From the NCBI RefSeq assembly GCF_002101735.1, contig NZ_LQPE01000027.1:1-64000 (forward strand): a stretch of 64,000 bases of DNA, in the 5' to 3' direction. Numbering within the stretch: the stretch's first letter is position 1; every line of letters starts with the position of its first letter. Positions 29,997 through 40,373 of the stretch are shown piece after piece. Position numbers and translations under genes: made by a program. Under the pieces are notes generated by a model. That model saw nothing but the letters and a program-made list of their open reading frames with translations, was not told the origin of the DNA and ran no database searches. Origin of the DNA: Mycobacterium kyorinense. GTDB taxonomy: Bacteria; Actinomycetota; Actinomycetes; Mycobacteriales; Mycobacteriaceae.

Positions 29997-30343
29997 CCCT
30001 GGCGTTCATCTGACGTAGGCATTAGTGGGTGAGATAGATAGATCGCGAAGTGCGGCATCACTTCCGCGGGGGGATGGATTCGGAGAGTCGTTGAATGACG
30101 GATATACCGCAGCCATCGGAGCCTGACCCACTCTAACCTGACTTGGCTCACGTTTCGCGGCATCGAGTAATTGCAGTCGAGTTGACCTGCTGGTTTGTGG
30201 TTGGGATCGGCGAAATTTGCGCACTAAGTTTCCGGTCGTGGGCTGCGCTCGTGGCCGATGTGCGCACCTTCAATCTGCCAGGGCTGGCCGGACCCAGCGG
30301 AGATTCCTCCAGACTCGCGACGGGTGCCCGCGTCGAGAGTCGA
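29997..30343. other. 347-base non-coding stretch after the immunity cluster
   Basis: No supported gene. It contains one copy of the 23-base repeat (30114-30136) and, next to it, GACTTGGCTCA (30140-30150), the reverse complement of an 11-mer beside the other copy. Short frames here have no protein character. It may be the junction of two insertions. Confidence 0.4.
30114..30136. repeat. 23-bp direct repeat, left copy
   Basis: Starts CATCGGAGCCTGACC and ends ACTCTAA. It differs from the copy at 32058-32080 at a single base (C or G after GACC). The two copies bracket the SnoaL-like and GlxA-type genes. Confidence 0.6.
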
Positions 30344-30847
30344 TCAGGCGACGGCTCGGGTTGCGGTGGCTGCGACCATCGCACGGGCGACCTTGGCGGC
30401 GTTGGCGAGCCCGAATCTCGACAGGCCGAAACGGACGATCGCGGGCGCATCCCGCAGCGAGAGAGCAAGCGGCGCCAGCTGGGCGCTATCGAAGTAGACG
30501 TCGTCGCGGCTGAACTTGCCGTCGCGGATCAGCACGTAATCCAGGCCGTAGGAATCGATGCTGGCGTGTGCCCCGATGAGGCCGCCGCGCATATTCCAGA
30601 AGATGATGCCGCCGTCGACATCGGCGAACGGCTGGATCGCGGTGACCGTCCAGGCCATGTCGAAGCGCCGAAACACCGCGGCCGCGTGTCGGCGGACCGC
30701 GTCGATCCCGTGCAGTTCACGGCCCGTGCTGAAGTCGCGATACATGATGTCATCCGTGTAGAGCTCCATCGCGGCGTCGAGATCGCGCTCGTTCCAGGTC
30801 TTCTCGATCCGCGCGGTCAGATCGTCCAGTATCGGATTGCTGCTCAC
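30344..30847 (-). CDS. SnoaL-like/NTF2-fold protein
   Basis: A 167-residue protein of the SnoaL/DUF4440 type: LTARIEKTWNERDLDAAMEL, YTDDIMYRDF, GIDAVRRHAAAVFRRF, FWNMRGGLIGAH and YVLIRDGKFSRDDVYFD. These small barrels act as isomerases, hydrolases or binding proteins; the substrate is not known. A GTG at 30847 is chosen because the longer upstream frame is antisense to the regulator. It diverges from the GlxA-type gene by 94 bases, so that regulator may control it. Confidence 0.7.
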   Translation of the reverse strand: MSSNPILDDLTARIEKTWNERDLDAAMELYTDDIMYRDFSTGRELHGIDAVRRHAAAVFRRFDMAWTVTAIQPFADVDGGIIFWNMRGGLIGAHASIDSYGLDYVLIRDGKFSRDDVYFDSAQLAPLALSLRDAPAIVRFGLSRFGLANAAKVARAMVAATATRAVA

Positions 30848-30941
30848 GAACTCCGATGGTACGACCGGCCCAGCCGGCAGAGTTACGGCATTTCCGTCAA
30901 CTCCGTAGTCAAATGCGACACGTTCACCGACAATCGAGGCC

Positions 30942-31913
30942 GTGAGCCTGCTCGTCGTCGTCGCCCCGCACACGGCCATCGCGACCAGCGTCGCCATCGC
31001 CCGCGACCTGTTGTGGATGGCCTGCCGCGAACGGTCCGCCGCCGACCGTGACCGCGTGGTGACCGCGACGACAGACGGCGGCCCGGTCGAATGCGGCGGC
31101 GCGGTAACGATTTCCGCTGATTGCGCGCTCGCCGACCTCGGCGACTGCGCCCTGGTGTGGGTGGCCGGGTTCTGGCAGCCGCCCGAGCGGGCGATCGAGC
31201 AGAACACGGCCCTGCTGGCGTGGCTGACCCGGCAACACGAATCCGGCGCGATCATCGCCGGCCACGGCCCGGCAACGATGCTGCTCGCGGCGGCGGGCCT
31301 GCTCGACCACGGCGCCGCCACCACCTATGCCAGGCAAGCCGACGACTTCGCCCGCCGCTACCCGAACGTCGACCTGCGCCCCAGCCGCGCCATCACCGAA
31401 GCCGCCGGCACGTACTGCGCGGTCGGCATCAACTCCGGCTGCGACCTGCTCGTCACCGTCATCGCACGGCTCTACGGCGGCGAGATCGCCGCAAGGGTGG
31501 CCGCGTCCGCACTCGTCGACATCCAACGCACCTACCGGATCGCGACTGTGGCGTTCGACGGCCAGAAATATCACCGCGACCACGACGTGCTGGAGATGCA
31601 GCGACTGCTCGAAACCAGATACCACCAGCCGCTCACCGTCGCTACGCTCGCCGATCGTTTCCACATGAGTCCACGAACCCTGACCCGCCGATTCAAAGCC
31701 GCGACCGGCGAACTACCCAGCCAATACCTGCAACGGGTGCGGGTCGAGGCCGCCAAGGACCTGCTGCGCAACGACAACACCACCATCACCGACATCGCCA
31801 GCCAGGTCGGCTACGCCGACGTCGGCGCGTTCTCCCACGTGTTCGCCAAACACGCCGGATTCCGCCCCGGCGAGTTCAGGCAAGCGACATCGACAACGCC
31901 GCTCAACCGGTGA
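30942..31913 (+). CDS. GlxA-family transcriptional regulator (DJ-1/PfpI + AraC HTH)
   Basis: A 323-residue regulator. The N-terminal DJ-1/PfpI-like domain (about 1-190) includes LVVVAPHTAIA, ALVWVAGFWQP and AGHGPATMLLAAAGLL. The C-terminal AraC HTH (about 220-315) contains LADRFHMSPRTLTRRFKAAT and ITDIASQVGYADVGAFSHVF. The start is a GTG. Paired with the divergent SnoaL-like gene, this is a typical small sensing module. The inducer is unknown. Confidence 0.82.
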   Translation: MSLLVVVAPHTAIATSVAIARDLLWMACRERSAADRDRVVTATTDGGPVECGGAVTISADCALADLGDCALVWVAGFWQPPERAIEQNTALLAWLTRQHESGAIIAGHGPATMLLAAAGLLDHGAATTYARQADDFARRYPNVDLRPSRAITEAAGTYCAVGINSGCDLLVTVIARLYGGEIAARVAASALVDIQRTYRIATVAFDGQKYHRDHDVLEMQRLLETRYHQPLTVATLADRFHMSPRTLTRRFKAATGELPSQYLQRVRVEAAKDLLRNDNTTITDIASQVGYADVGAFSHVFAKHAGFRPGEFRQATSTTPLNR

Positions 31914-32083
31914 GGCCGCAGCCTCAACGACACCCATCAATCAGTACCAAGCGCTCGCAGCCGAATGACGTGTCCGTCGATCCGGAATTCTCGTGTCCAC
32001 TGGCCCAGAAATCCCACTGAACGTTGACAGGTGTGCACTAAATTGAGCCAAGTCGGGCATCGGAGCCTGACCGACTCTAAGCC
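31914..32083. other. Intergenic sequence at right edge of accessory region
   Basis: Contains TGAGCCAAGTC (32044-32054) and the right 23-base repeat. Open frames that pass through from the minus strand are extensions of a shadow frame, not a gene. No insertion-sequence ends are identified. Confidence 0.4.
32058..32080. repeat. 23-bp direct repeat, right copy
   Basis: Matches 30114-30136 at 22 of 23 positions in the same orientation, about 1.94 kb away. It abuts the end of the glycerophosphodiesterase gene (32084) and could mark the right boundary of the inserted pair. Confidence 0.6.
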
Positions 32084-32971
32084 TTAGTAACTGGGCGGCA
32101 GTGGCATGCCGAAATCGGCCATCACCGCACGCAACGCCGCAGGATCGTCGGTGATGATGCCGTCGACACCGTCGCCGATCTGTTGGCGCATGGTCGCGGT
32201 GTCGTTGATGGTCCACGGAAGTACCTTGAGCCCCAACGCATGTGCCCGGTCCACGAATGGCTTGTCGACCAGCGAGTACGCGGGCGAGACGATGCCGGCG
32301 CCGACCATCCTGGCGGCGATCAGCGGATCCCCGACGACGGCGGGGTTGATTCCGGCCAGCCACGGTGAATCCGGGCGCCAGGTGGTTTGATTCCATAACG
32401 TCACAACGGGAATCGACGGCTCCGCCTGACGCACCAACGGCAGCGTTCGCCAGTCGAAGCTTTGTATCTCGACGCGGTCGGTCTTGCCCGCGGCCCGGAC
32501 TGCGGCAAGGATCACGTCGACGAACTCCTGCGGGCCGGCGGTCGCCGACGGCTGCTCGGGGTCGACTTTGGTTTCGATGTCGTAGCGGACATCGGCGCGA
32601 TAGGAGTCGGTGAGCGCGAAGATCTCCGGCAGCGTCGCGATCCGGTCGCCGCAGTCGAGCGTGTGGATCTGGGCGAGGGTCAGCTCGTGCACCAGCTTTC
32701 CGACGTAGGGATACTCCGGGTCGGCGTCCAAGGCGGGCCGGGTGTCGGTGCACTTTGCCAGCTGCATGTCCTGGTCATGCCACACCACCGGCTGGTGGTC
32801 TTTGGTGATGCCGATGTCGAATTCCAAAGTGCTGACGCCGATTTCGAGCGCAGCGGCGGCGCCGCGATGCGCCACCACGTCGAAGCCGGATTGTTGTGCG
32901 ACGGCGGTCGGTTGCGGGCCGAGAACAACAACGGCCACCAGCGCAACCAGCGCGCGCAGCCGGGACGGCAT
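32084..32971 (-). CDS. Secreted glycerophosphodiester phosphodiesterase, shortened active-site loop
   Basis: A 295-residue GDPD-family protein with a signal peptide (RLRALVALVAVVVLGPQPTAVA). It keeps VVAHRG, TLEFDIGITKDHQPVVWHD (catalytic His and Ca2+-binding Glu/Asp), RYDIETKVDP and WTINDTATM. Between HRG and LEIGVSTLEFD only a few alanines remain, so the roughly 14-residue segment that normally carries PENT is gone. It may be inactive or altered. ATG at 32971 gives the signal peptide; it starts 4 bases after rlmB ends, so it is probably in that operon. Confidence 0.8.
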   Translation of the reverse strand: MPSRLRALVALVAVVVLGPQPTAVAQQSGFDVVAHRGAAAALEIGVSTLEFDIGITKDHQPVVWHDQDMQLAKCTDTRPALDADPEYPYVGKLVHELTLAQIHTLDCGDRIATLPEIFALTDSYRADVRYDIETKVDPEQPSATAGPQEFVDVILAAVRAAGKTDRVEIQSFDWRTLPLVRQAEPSIPVVTLWNQTTWRPDSPWLAGINPAVVGDPLIAARMVGAGIVSPAYSLVDKPFVDRAHALGLKVLPWTINDTATMRQQIGDGVDGIITDDPAALRAVMADFGMPLPPSY

Positions 32972-32975
32972 CCCG

Positions 32976-33908
32976 TTAATGCCTGCGCTGGCGGGCGATT
33001 TCGGCGAGCACCACCCCGGCGGCCACCGAGGCATTCAGCGACTCGGCCGGGCCGGCCATCGGGATCGACACCACCGCGTCGCAGTTTTCCCGCACCAGCC
33101 GGGAGAGCCCCTTGCCCTCCGATCCGACCACCACGGCCACCGGGCCGGTGCCGTCGAGGTCGTCGAGCGCGGTGTCGCCGTCGGCGTCCAGCCCGACCAG
33201 CTGCACACCTTGGCCGGCCCAATCCTTCAGTGTGCGAGTAAGATTCGTGGCCCGCGCAATGGGAACTCGAGCCGCCGCGCCCGCGCTGGTCCGCCATGCC
33301 ACCGCCGTCACCGAGGCCGAGCGCCGCTGCGGGATCAGCACGCCATGCCCGGCGAACGCCGCGACCGACCGCACGATCGCACCCAGGTTGCGCGGGTCGG
33401 AGATGTTGTCCAGCGCGACCAGCAGCGCGGGCGGGGATTCCATCGCCGCCGCAAGCAGGTCGTCGGGATGGGCATAGTCGTAGGGCGGAACCTGCAGCGC
33501 GATGCCCTGATGCAGACCGTTGGTTGTTATCCGGTCCAGGTCGGCGCGCGGCACCTCGAGGATCGGGATTCCGGAATCGGCTGCGCGAGTGACGGATTCG
33601 GTGAGCCGCTCGTCGGCCTGGGCGCCGAGCGCAACATACAGAGCGGTCGCCGGCACACCGGCCCGCAGACATTCCAGCACCGGGTTGCGGCCGAGCACTG
33701 TCTCGGTGGTGTCCTCGGTGCGTTTGGTCTGGCGGCGCTGCTGGGCGCGAAGCCGCTTGGCGGCGGGATGGTTGGGCCGCATATGCGCCGGCGGCGTTGC
33801 GCCGCGACCCTCCAGCCCGCGCCGGCGCACACCGCCGGAGCCGACGGTGGGGCCCTTCTTGGTGCCGGGTTTGCGAACCGCGCCGCGGCGCCGCGAATTA
33901 CCGGGCAT
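32976..33908 (-). CDS. rlmB: 23S rRNA 2'-O-ribose methyltransferase, SpoU/TrmH family
   Basis: A 310-residue SpoU methyltransferase (Rv3579c, about 322). A basic N-terminal tail ([17 protein letters not shown]) is followed by the substrate-binding domain and the knotted catalytic domain with [36 protein letters not shown] and [17 protein letters not shown]. It probably makes Gm in 23S rRNA. Overlaps the cysS 3' end by 11 bases. Confidence 0.9.
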   Translation of the reverse strand: MPGNSRRRGAVRKPGTKKGPTVGSGGVRRRGLEGRGATPPAHMRPNHPAAKRLRAQQRRQTKRTEDTTETVLGRNPVLECLRAGVPATALYVALGAQADERLTESVTRAADSGIPILEVPRADLDRITTNGLHQGIALQVPPYDYAHPDDLLAAAMESPPALLVALDNISDPRNLGAIVRSVAAFAGHGVLIPQRRSASVTAVAWRTSAGAAARVPIARATNLTRTLKDWAGQGVQLVGLDADGDTALDDLDGTGPVAVVVGSEGKGLSRLVRENCDAVVSIPMAGPAESLNASVAAGVVLAEIARQRRH

Positions 33909-35310
33909 CGGCGTCGGTCCCCAGCGACCACTGCGGCCCGTCGGCGGTGTCGGTGACCTCGATGCCGGCGTCCTTGAGCCGGTTGCGGATCTCGTCGGCC
34001 AGCGCCCAGTCCCGCTGCTCGCGGGCCTTTTCGCGGCGCTCCAGCTCGGAGCGCACCAGGACGTCGAGGGCGGCCAGTGCGGCAGACGTCTCGTCGTGCG
34101 ACTCCCACCGCTCGTCGAGCGGGTCGCAGCCGAGGATGCCCATCATCGCGCGGAGGGAGGCGGCGTGAGCCAGTGCGCCCTCGTGGTCACCGGCGTCGAG
34201 CGCCCGGTTGCCTTCCGCGCGGGCGTGGTGCACCTCGGCCAGCGCGATCGGCACCGCGAGATCGTCGTCGAGCGCTTCGGCGAACCGCTCGGTCCACTGC
34301 CCGGGCATGACGGCACCAACCCGGTTGCGCACCCGGTGCAGGAAGTCCTCGATGCCCACGTAGGCGTTGACCGCGTCCTGTAGGGCGGTCTCGGAGAATT
34401 CCAGCATCGAGCGGTAGTGGGCGCTGCCGAGGTAGTAGCGCAGCTCGGCTGCCCGCACCCGCTGCAGGATTGCCGGGATGGCCAGCACGTTGCCCAGCGA
34501 CTTGCTCATCTTCTCGCCGCCCATGGTGACCCAGCCGTTGTGCAACCAGTAGCGGGCGAACCCGTCGCCGGCCGCGCGGCTCTGCGCGATCTCGTTCTCG
34601 TGGTGCGGGAACACCAAATCCATTCCGCCGCAATGGATGTCGAATTCGGGGCCGAGGTACTCGTGGGCCATGGCCACGCATTCGGTGTGCCAGCCGGGCC
34701 GCCCGCGACCCCATGGGGTCGGCCACGACGGCTCGCCGGGCTTGGCGCCCTTCCACAGCGTGAAGTCGCGCTGATCGCGCTTGCCGGTCGCCACGCCCTC
34801 ACCCTGGTGGACGTCGTCGATCTTGTGGCCGGACAGCTGGCCGTAGTCGGGGTAGCTCAGCACGTCGAAGTACACGTCGCCGTTGCCCGTATATGCATGG
34901 CCGGTGCAGATCAGCCGCTCGATCAAGTCGATCATCTGGGTGATGTGCCCGGTGGCGCGGGGTTCCGCCGACGGCGGCAAGACACCCAGCGCGTCGTAGG
35001 CGGCGGTGAACGCCCGCTCGTAGGTGGCGGCCCATTCCCACCAGGGCCGGCCAGCGGCGGCAGCCTTGTTGAGGATCTTGTCGTCGATGTCGGTGACGTT
35101 GCGGATGAAGGCGACGTCGTAGCCGCGGGCCATGAGCCAGCGGCGCAGGATGTCGAAGGCCACGCCGCTGCGGACATGGCCGATGTGCGGCAGGCCCTGC
35201 ACGGTGGCGCCGCAGAGATAGATCGACACGTGGCCGGGCCGCAGCGGGACGAAATCACGCACGGCGCCGGCCGCCGTGTCGTGTAGCCGTAGCTGGGCGC
35301 GATCGGTCAC
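33898..35310 (-). CDS. cysS: Cysteinyl-tRNA synthetase
   Basis: A 470-residue class I synthetase (Rv3580c, 469). HIGH-type [11 protein letters not shown] near residue 38, zinc ligands in [16 protein letters not shown] and the HHENEIAQS histidines, and KMSKSLGN near residue 275. It charges tRNA-Cys. It lies in the conserved carD-ispD-ispF-cysS-rlmB block, 11 bases downstream of ispF. Confidence 0.96.
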   Translation of the reverse strand: MTDRAQLRLHDTAAGAVRDFVPLRPGHVSIYLCGATVQGLPHIGHVRSGVAFDILRRWLMARGYDVAFIRNVTDIDDKILNKAAAAGRPWWEWAATYERAFTAAYDALGVLPPSAEPRATGHITQMIDLIERLICTGHAYTGNGDVYFDVLSYPDYGQLSGHKIDDVHQGEGVATGKRDQRDFTLWKGAKPGEPSWPTPWGRGRPGWHTECVAMAHEYLGPEFDIHCGGMDLVFPHHENEIAQSRAAGDGFARYWLHNGWVTMGGEKMSKSLGNVLAIPAILQRVRAAELRYYLGSAHYRSMLEFSETALQDAVNAYVGIEDFLHRVRNRVGAVMPGQWTERFAEALDDDLAVPIALAEVHHARAEGNRALDAGDHEGALAHAASLRAMMGILGCDPLDERWESHDETSAALAALDVLVRSELERREKAREQRDWALADEIRNRLKDAGIEVTDTADGPQWSLGTDADAR

Positions 35311-35321
35311 GACGTGCCAGC

Positions 35322-35792
35322 TTACCGGGCTACTACCAGCGCCGTTGCTATGGCCGCAAGGCCCTCGCCGCGGCCGGTGAGGCCCAGGCCGTCGGTGGTG
35401 GTGGCCGACACCGACACCGGCGCGCCCAGCAGCCCGGACAGCAGCTCCTGCGCCTCGCCGCGGCGCGGGCCGACTTTCGGCCGGTTTCCGATGACTTGGA
35501 CAGCGGCGTTACCGAGCCGCCACCCTTCGGATCCGATGAGCTCGGCGACGTGGCGCAGCATGTCGGCGCCGCTGACGTCGGCCCAGCGGGGGTCGTCGAC
35601 ACCGAAGACGCTGCCGATGTCGCCGAGCCCCGCCGCGGACAACAGTGCGTCGCACAGCGCGTGTGCGGCGACGTCGCCGTCGGAGTGCCCGGCACAGCCG
35701 TCGGCGTCGGGAAAAAACAGGCCCAGCAGCCAGCACGGCCGGCCCCGCTCGATCGGGTGAACATCGGTGCCCAGACCGATCCGGACGTTCAT
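35322..35792 (-). CDS. ispF: 2-C-methyl-D-erythritol 2,4-cyclodiphosphate synthase
   Basis: A 156-residue IspF (Rv3581c, 159) of the non-mevalonate isoprenoid pathway. GLGTDVHPI and [17 protein letters not shown] give the zinc-binding Asp/His residues; [17 protein letters not shown] is the C-terminal signature. The start overlaps the ispD stop by 4 bases, so the two pathway enzymes are coupled. Confidence 0.95.
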   Translation of the reverse strand: MNVRIGLGTDVHPIERGRPCWLLGLFFPDADGCAGHSDGDVAAHALCDALLSAAGLGDIGSVFGVDDPRWADVSGADMLRHVAELIGSEGWRLGNAAVQVIGNRPKVGPRRGEAQELLSGLLGAPVSVSATTTDGLGLTGRGEGLAAIATALVVAR

Positions 35793-36451
35793 TGATTGAC
35801 GATCGCCTGCGCTAACAGCAGGTCCAGCCGGGTGGTGATCTTGAAGGCCAGCGGATCGCCGTCGACCACGTGGACCTGCCCGCCGATGTGCTCGACCATC
35901 GACGCGTCGTCGGTGAAATCAGCGGTGCCGGCCCGCTCGTAGGCACGCTGCAGCAGTTCGGTGGCAAATCCCTGCGGTGTCTGCACCGCCCGCAGGCCGG
36001 CCCGTTCCGGCGTGCCCAGCACCACCCCGTTGGCGTCGACGGCCTTGATGGTGTCGGGCACCGGCAGGGCGGGCACGACGGCCGAATGACCCGACCGGAG
36101 CGCGTCGACGACGCGGACCACCAGTTGCGGGGGCGTCAGGGCCCGGGCCGCGTCATGGACCAGCACAAACTCCGTTTCACCGGCAGCTGCCAACGCCCGC
36201 GCGACCGACTCGCTGCGATTGGCCCCGCCGGCGACGATCGTGGCGACGTGGCCCAGGATCAGCTTGGCCTGGTCGGTGCGATCCGCGGGCACCGCCACCA
36301 CCACGCGATCGACCACTTTCGATTCCAGCAGGCCGGTGACGGCGCGTTCGACCAGGGTTCGCCCGTCGAGGTGGAAGAACGCTTTGGGAACACCCGCGGC
36401 CAGCCGCTCACCCGATCCAGCGGCCGGGACTACCGCGACCGTGCCCGTCAC
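35789..36451 (-). CDS. ispD: 2-C-methyl-D-erythritol 4-phosphate cytidylyltransferase
   Basis: A 220-residue IspD (Rv3582c, 231). The nucleotide motif [19 protein letters not shown] is at the N-terminus, followed by [22 protein letters not shown] and [10 protein letters not shown]. It makes CDP-methylerythritol. It begins 2 bases after the carD stop. Confidence 0.95.
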   Translation of the reverse strand: MTGTVAVVPAAGSGERLAAGVPKAFFHLDGRTLVERAVTGLLESKVVDRVVVAVPADRTDQAKLILGHVATIVAGGANRSESVARALAAAGETEFVLVHDAARALTPPQLVVRVVDALRSGHSAVVPALPVPDTIKAVDANGVVLGTPERAGLRAVQTPQGFATELLQRAYERAGTADFTDDASMVEHIGGQVHVVDGDPLAFKITTRLDLLLAQAIVNQ

Positions 36452-36453
36452 AG

Positions 36454-36966
<513 letters not shown>

Positions 36967-36969
36967 TCA

Positions 36970-36975
36970 ATCCTA
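36970..36975 (-). promoter_or_regulatory. Candidate carD -10 element
   Basis: On the minus strand the hexamer is TAGGAT, fitting the mycobacterial SigA -10 TANNNT. It is about 28 bases before the carD ATG. No strong -35 is visible at the right spacing. Confidence 0.4.
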
Positions 36976-37227
36976 ACACGGCGCCTCGACACGCGCGGAA
37001 CAACGGTGCAGGTCAGGGGCACCGCACGCGAAGAGTAGGGGTTGACAGAAGGCTGAATTCGTGCTTGGCACCGACCTTTTGGGAACCCGGCAGAGCGCAC
37101 CCAAAGATCGTACTGCGCGGCCCCGGGCGGCCTCCAGCGCCCTGCGCTTCCGCCCACCCGGCCGACCTACTACTGTGCATAGTCGAATTGCGACGAGGAG
37201 CAATCGGGCTTGAGCAGGAGGCTTTGA

Positions 37228-37794
37228 GTGAACCGCTTAGACAACCGCCGCTCGATGGCCGTCGCTGCGCTGGCCGCCGGCGCCGCCCTCGCGTTCACCG
37301 GCTGTGGCAGCGGCCAGCTCTCCCAGACCGCCGCCCAGGTGCCCGCCGTCGACGGCGCCCAGGCGGCCGTCCAGAACGTCGCACTGCGCAATGTCCACAT
37401 CCAGGCGGTCCAGACCGGTGACTTCCTACGGCCGGGCCACTCCGTGGACCTGGTGGCGGCGGTCAGCAACCAGTCGTCGGACACCGCCGACAAACTGGTC
37501 GCCGTCACCACCGACATCGGCACCGTGACGCTGTCCGGCGACACCCGGCTGCCGGCGGCCGGGATGCTGTTCGTCGGTACCGCCGACGGTCAGAACATCA
37601 AGGCCGTCCACGCCGTGGAGCCCGCTCACACCGCGAAGGCGACCGTGGCGTTGACCAAGCCGATCACCAACGGGCTCACCTACAACTTCACCTTCACTTT
37701 CGAAAAGGCGGGCAGCGCAAGCCTGCCGGTGCCGATTTCGGCCGGTCTGGCACTGCGCCAAAGTGAAACGCCGACGCCTGCCGAGCATCATTAG
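37228..37794 (+). CDS. lpqE: Lipoprotein LpqE
   Basis: A 188-residue lipoprotein (Rv3584, 182). The signal peptide ([19 protein letters not shown]) ends in a lipobox with the acylated Cys near residue 26. The exported part is a copper-chaperone-like or Ig-like beta domain ([34 protein letters not shown]). Its role is not established. GTG at 37228 is preceded by CAGGAGG. Confidence 0.88.
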   Translation: MNRLDNRRSMAVAALAAGAALAFTGCGSGQLSQTAAQVPAVDGAQAAVQNVALRNVHIQAVQTGDFLRPGHSVDLVAAVSNQSSDTADKLVAVTTDIGTVTLSGDTRLPAAGMLFVGTADGQNIKAVHAVEPAHTAKATVALTKPITNGLTYNFTFTFEKAGSASLPVPISAGLALRQSETPTPAEHH

Positions 37795-37829
37795 GCCACG
37801 ATGTCGTACCCGGCGGATACCGTCGGTCC

Positions 37830-39245
37830 GTGGCCAAGGGACGTTCGCAATACCGCTGTTCGGAGTGCCACCATGTCACCCCTAAATGGGTGGGTCGCTG
37901 CCTGGAATGCGGCACGTGGGGCACGGTCGACGAAGTGGCGGTGCTGTCAGCGATCAGTGGCAACGCTCGCCGGCCGGTAGCGCCGGCCTCTGCCGCGGTG
38001 CCGATCAGCTCCGTCGAACCGCGCAGCGCCCGGCACTGCCCCACCGGAGTCGACGAGCTCGACCGGGTGCTCGGCGGCGGTGTGGTGCCCGGGTCGGTGA
38101 CATTGCTGGCCGGCGACCCCGGGGTGGGCAAGTCGACGTTGCTGCTGCAGGTCGCCCACCAATGGGCGCAATCCGGTCGCCGAGCGTTGTACGTGTCCGG
38201 TGAGGAGTCGCTCGGCCAGATCCGGATGCGCGCCGACCGGACCGGCTGCAGCCACGACGAGGTTTTCCTGGCCGCCGAGTCCGACCTGCACGCAGTGCTC
38301 GGCCATATCGACGTCGTGCGGCCCACGCTGGTCGTGGTGGACTCCGTGCAGACCATGTCGAGCACGGATGCCGACGGTGTCACGGGCGGCGTCACCCAGG
38401 TCCGCGCGGTGACCACTGCGCTGACCGCCGCGGCGAAGACCAGCGGGGTGGCGATGATCCTGGTCGGCCACGTCACCAAGGACGGGGCCATCGCCGGGCC
38501 GCGCTCGCTGGAACACCTGGTCGACGTCGTGCTGCATTTCGAGGGCGATCGCAACTCCGCTCTGCGGATGGTTCGCGGAATCAAGAACCGGTTCGGCGCG
38601 GCCGACGAAGTCGGGTGCTTCCTGCTGCACGACGGCGGCATCGACGGCGTCACCGACCCCTCCGGCCTGTTTTTGGATCAGCGGCCGCATCCGGTTCCGG
38701 GAACTGCGATCACGGTGACGCTGGACGGCAAGCGCCCGCTGGTGGGTGAGGTCCAGGCGCTGCTGGCCACACCGTCGGACGGCCGTGCGCGCCGCGCCGT
38801 CAGCGGTATCGACCATGCCCGCACCGCGATGATCATCGCGGTGCTGGAAAAGCATGCGCAACTAAGGATTTCGGTCAACGACACGTTCCTTTCCACCGTC
38901 GGCGGCATGCGGTTGACCGACCCGTCGACCGACCTCGCCGTGGCGACCGCGTTGGCTTCGGCCTACGCGAGCCTGCCGCTGCCCACCACGGCGGTGATGA
39001 TCGGCGAGGTCGGGTTGGCGGGGGATCTGCGCCGGGTCGCCGGCATGGACCGCCGGCTGGCCGAAGCGGCCCGGCAGGGCTTCACCACCGCGCTGATTCC
39101 GCCCGGATGCGGCGCGGCGCCGACCGGTTTGCGGGTCCTGGAGGCGGCCACCATCGTCGTCGCGCTACACCACATGCTCGACATCGTCGAGCGCGCCGCC
39201 AACACTCCACCGCCACTGCGCCTGCTGGATCCGCCGCCCGCATAG
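37830..39245 (+). CDS. radA: DNA repair protein RadA
   Basis: A 471-residue RadA/Sms protein (Rv3585, 480). Zinc finger at the N-terminus ([16 protein letters not shown]), Walker [13 protein letters not shown], Walker B VVVDSVQT, the RadA-specific KNRFG ([14 protein letters not shown]) and a C-terminal Lon-protease-like domain. It promotes branch migration in recombination. GTG start at 37830. disA follows after 14 bases, a conserved pairing in which DisA and RadA interact. Confidence 0.95.
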   Translation: MAKGRSQYRCSECHHVTPKWVGRCLECGTWGTVDEVAVLSAISGNARRPVAPASAAVPISSVEPRSARHCPTGVDELDRVLGGGVVPGSVTLLAGDPGVGKSTLLLQVAHQWAQSGRRALYVSGEESLGQIRMRADRTGCSHDEVFLAAESDLHAVLGHIDVVRPTLVVVDSVQTMSSTDADGVTGGVTQVRAVTTALTAAAKTSGVAMILVGHVTKDGAIAGPRSLEHLVDVVLHFEGDRNSALRMVRGIKNRFGAADEVGCFLLHDGGIDGVTDPSGLFLDQRPHPVPGTAITVTLDGKRPLVGEVQALLATPSDGRARRAVSGIDHARTAMIIAVLEKHAQLRISVNDTFLSTVGGMRLTDPSTDLAVATALASAYASLPLPTTAVMIGEVGLAGDLRRVAGMDRRLAEAARQGFTTALIPPGCGAAPTGLRVLEAATIVVALHHMLDIVERAANTPPPLRLLDPPPA

Positions 39246-39259
39246 CACAATGGCTGGTA

Positions 39260-40369
39260 ATGACTGCGAGCAAGGCGACCAGAATCGGCGTGGTGCCGGC
39301 GGCGCGGCCCACCCTGCGTGAGGCCGTCGGCCGGCTGGCGCCGGGCACTGCCCTGCGCGACGGCCTGGAGCGCATCCTGCGCGGCCGCACCGGTGCCTTG
39401 GTGGTGCTCGGCTACGACGACAGCGTGGAGGCCATCTGCGACGGCGGCTTTTCCCTCGACGTCCGCTACGCGCCGACCCGGCTGCGCGAGCTGTGCAAGA
39501 TGGACGGGGCCGTTGTGCTGTCCACCGACGGCAGCCGCATCCTGCGGGCCAACGTGCAGCTGGTGCCCGACCCGTCGATACCCACCGACGAATCCGGCAC
39601 CCGGCACCGCTCGGCCGAGCGGGCCGCCATCCAGACCGGCTATCCGGTGGTCTCGGTCAGCCACTCGATGAACATTGTGACCGTCTACGTCGCCGGCGAA
39701 CGCCACGTGCTGGCCGACTCGGCGACCATCCTGTCGCGGGCCAACCAGGCCATCGCCACGCTGGAGCGCTACAAGATCCGGCTCGACGAGGTCAGCCGCC
39801 AGCTGTCCAGGGCGGAGATCGAGGACTTCGTCACGCTGCGCGAGGTGATGACCGTGGTGCAGCGGCTGGAATTGGTCCGCCGGATCGGCCTGGTGATTGA
39901 CTACGACGTCGTCGAACTGGGCACCGACGGTCGTCAGCTGCGGCTGCAGCTCGAGGAGCTGCTCGGCGGTAACGACACCGCGCGGGAGCTGATCGTGCGC
40001 GACTACCACGCCAACCCCGAGCCGCTGTCGGTGGCCGAGGTCACCGCCACTCTCGACGAGCTGGACGCCCTGTCGGACACCGAGCTGCTCGACTTCACCG
40101 TGCTGGCAAAGGTTTTCGGCTACCCCTCGACCGCCGAAGCCCAGGACTCGTCGATGAGCCCGCGCGGCTACCGCGCGATGGCCGGCATTCCGCGGCTGCA
40201 GTTCGCCCACGTCGACCGGCTGGTCCGCGAGTTCGGCTCGCTGCAGGGGCTGCTGGCGGCCAGTGCCAGCGACCTGCAGTCGGTGGAGGGCATCGGCGAG
40301 ATGTGGGCCCGGCACGTGCGAGAGGGGCTCTCGCACTTGGCCGAGACGATCGCCGACCCGATCAGGTAG
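39260..40369 (+). CDS. disA: Diadenylate cyclase DisA
   Basis: A 369-residue DNA-integrity scanning protein (Rv3586, 358). The DAC domain (about 20-150) has the catalytic DGA (KMDGAVVLS) and RHR ([12 protein letters not shown]). A linker helical domain follows, then a C-terminal HhH DNA-binding domain ([20 protein letters not shown]). It makes c-di-AMP from two ATP. ATG at 39260 adds about 12 residues before the region aligned with M. tuberculosis DisA. Confidence 0.94.
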   Translation: MTASKATRIGVVPAARPTLREAVGRLAPGTALRDGLERILRGRTGALVVLGYDDSVEAICDGGFSLDVRYAPTRLRELCKMDGAVVLSTDGSRILRANVQLVPDPSIPTDESGTRHRSAERAAIQTGYPVVSVSHSMNIVTVYVAGERHVLADSATILSRANQAIATLERYKIRLDEVSRQLSRAEIEDFVTLREVMTVVQRLELVRRIGLVIDYDVVELGTDGRQLRLQLEELLGGNDTARELIVRDYHANPEPLSVAEVTATLDELDALSDTELLDFTVLAKVFGYPSTAEAQDSSMSPRGYRAMAGIPRLQFAHVDRLVREFGSLQGLLAASASDLQSVEGIGEMWARHVREGLSHLAETIADPIR

Positions 40370-40373
40370 CTGC

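Noticed and set aside
31941..32753. A 270-codon minus-strand frame over the GDPD gene
   Set aside because: Shadow of the GDPD frame; the tail past the GDPD stop showed no identifiable insertion-sequence protein.
37042..37047. TTGACA as a -35 for lpqE
   Set aside because: No TANNNT at suitable spacing; too weak to annotate.
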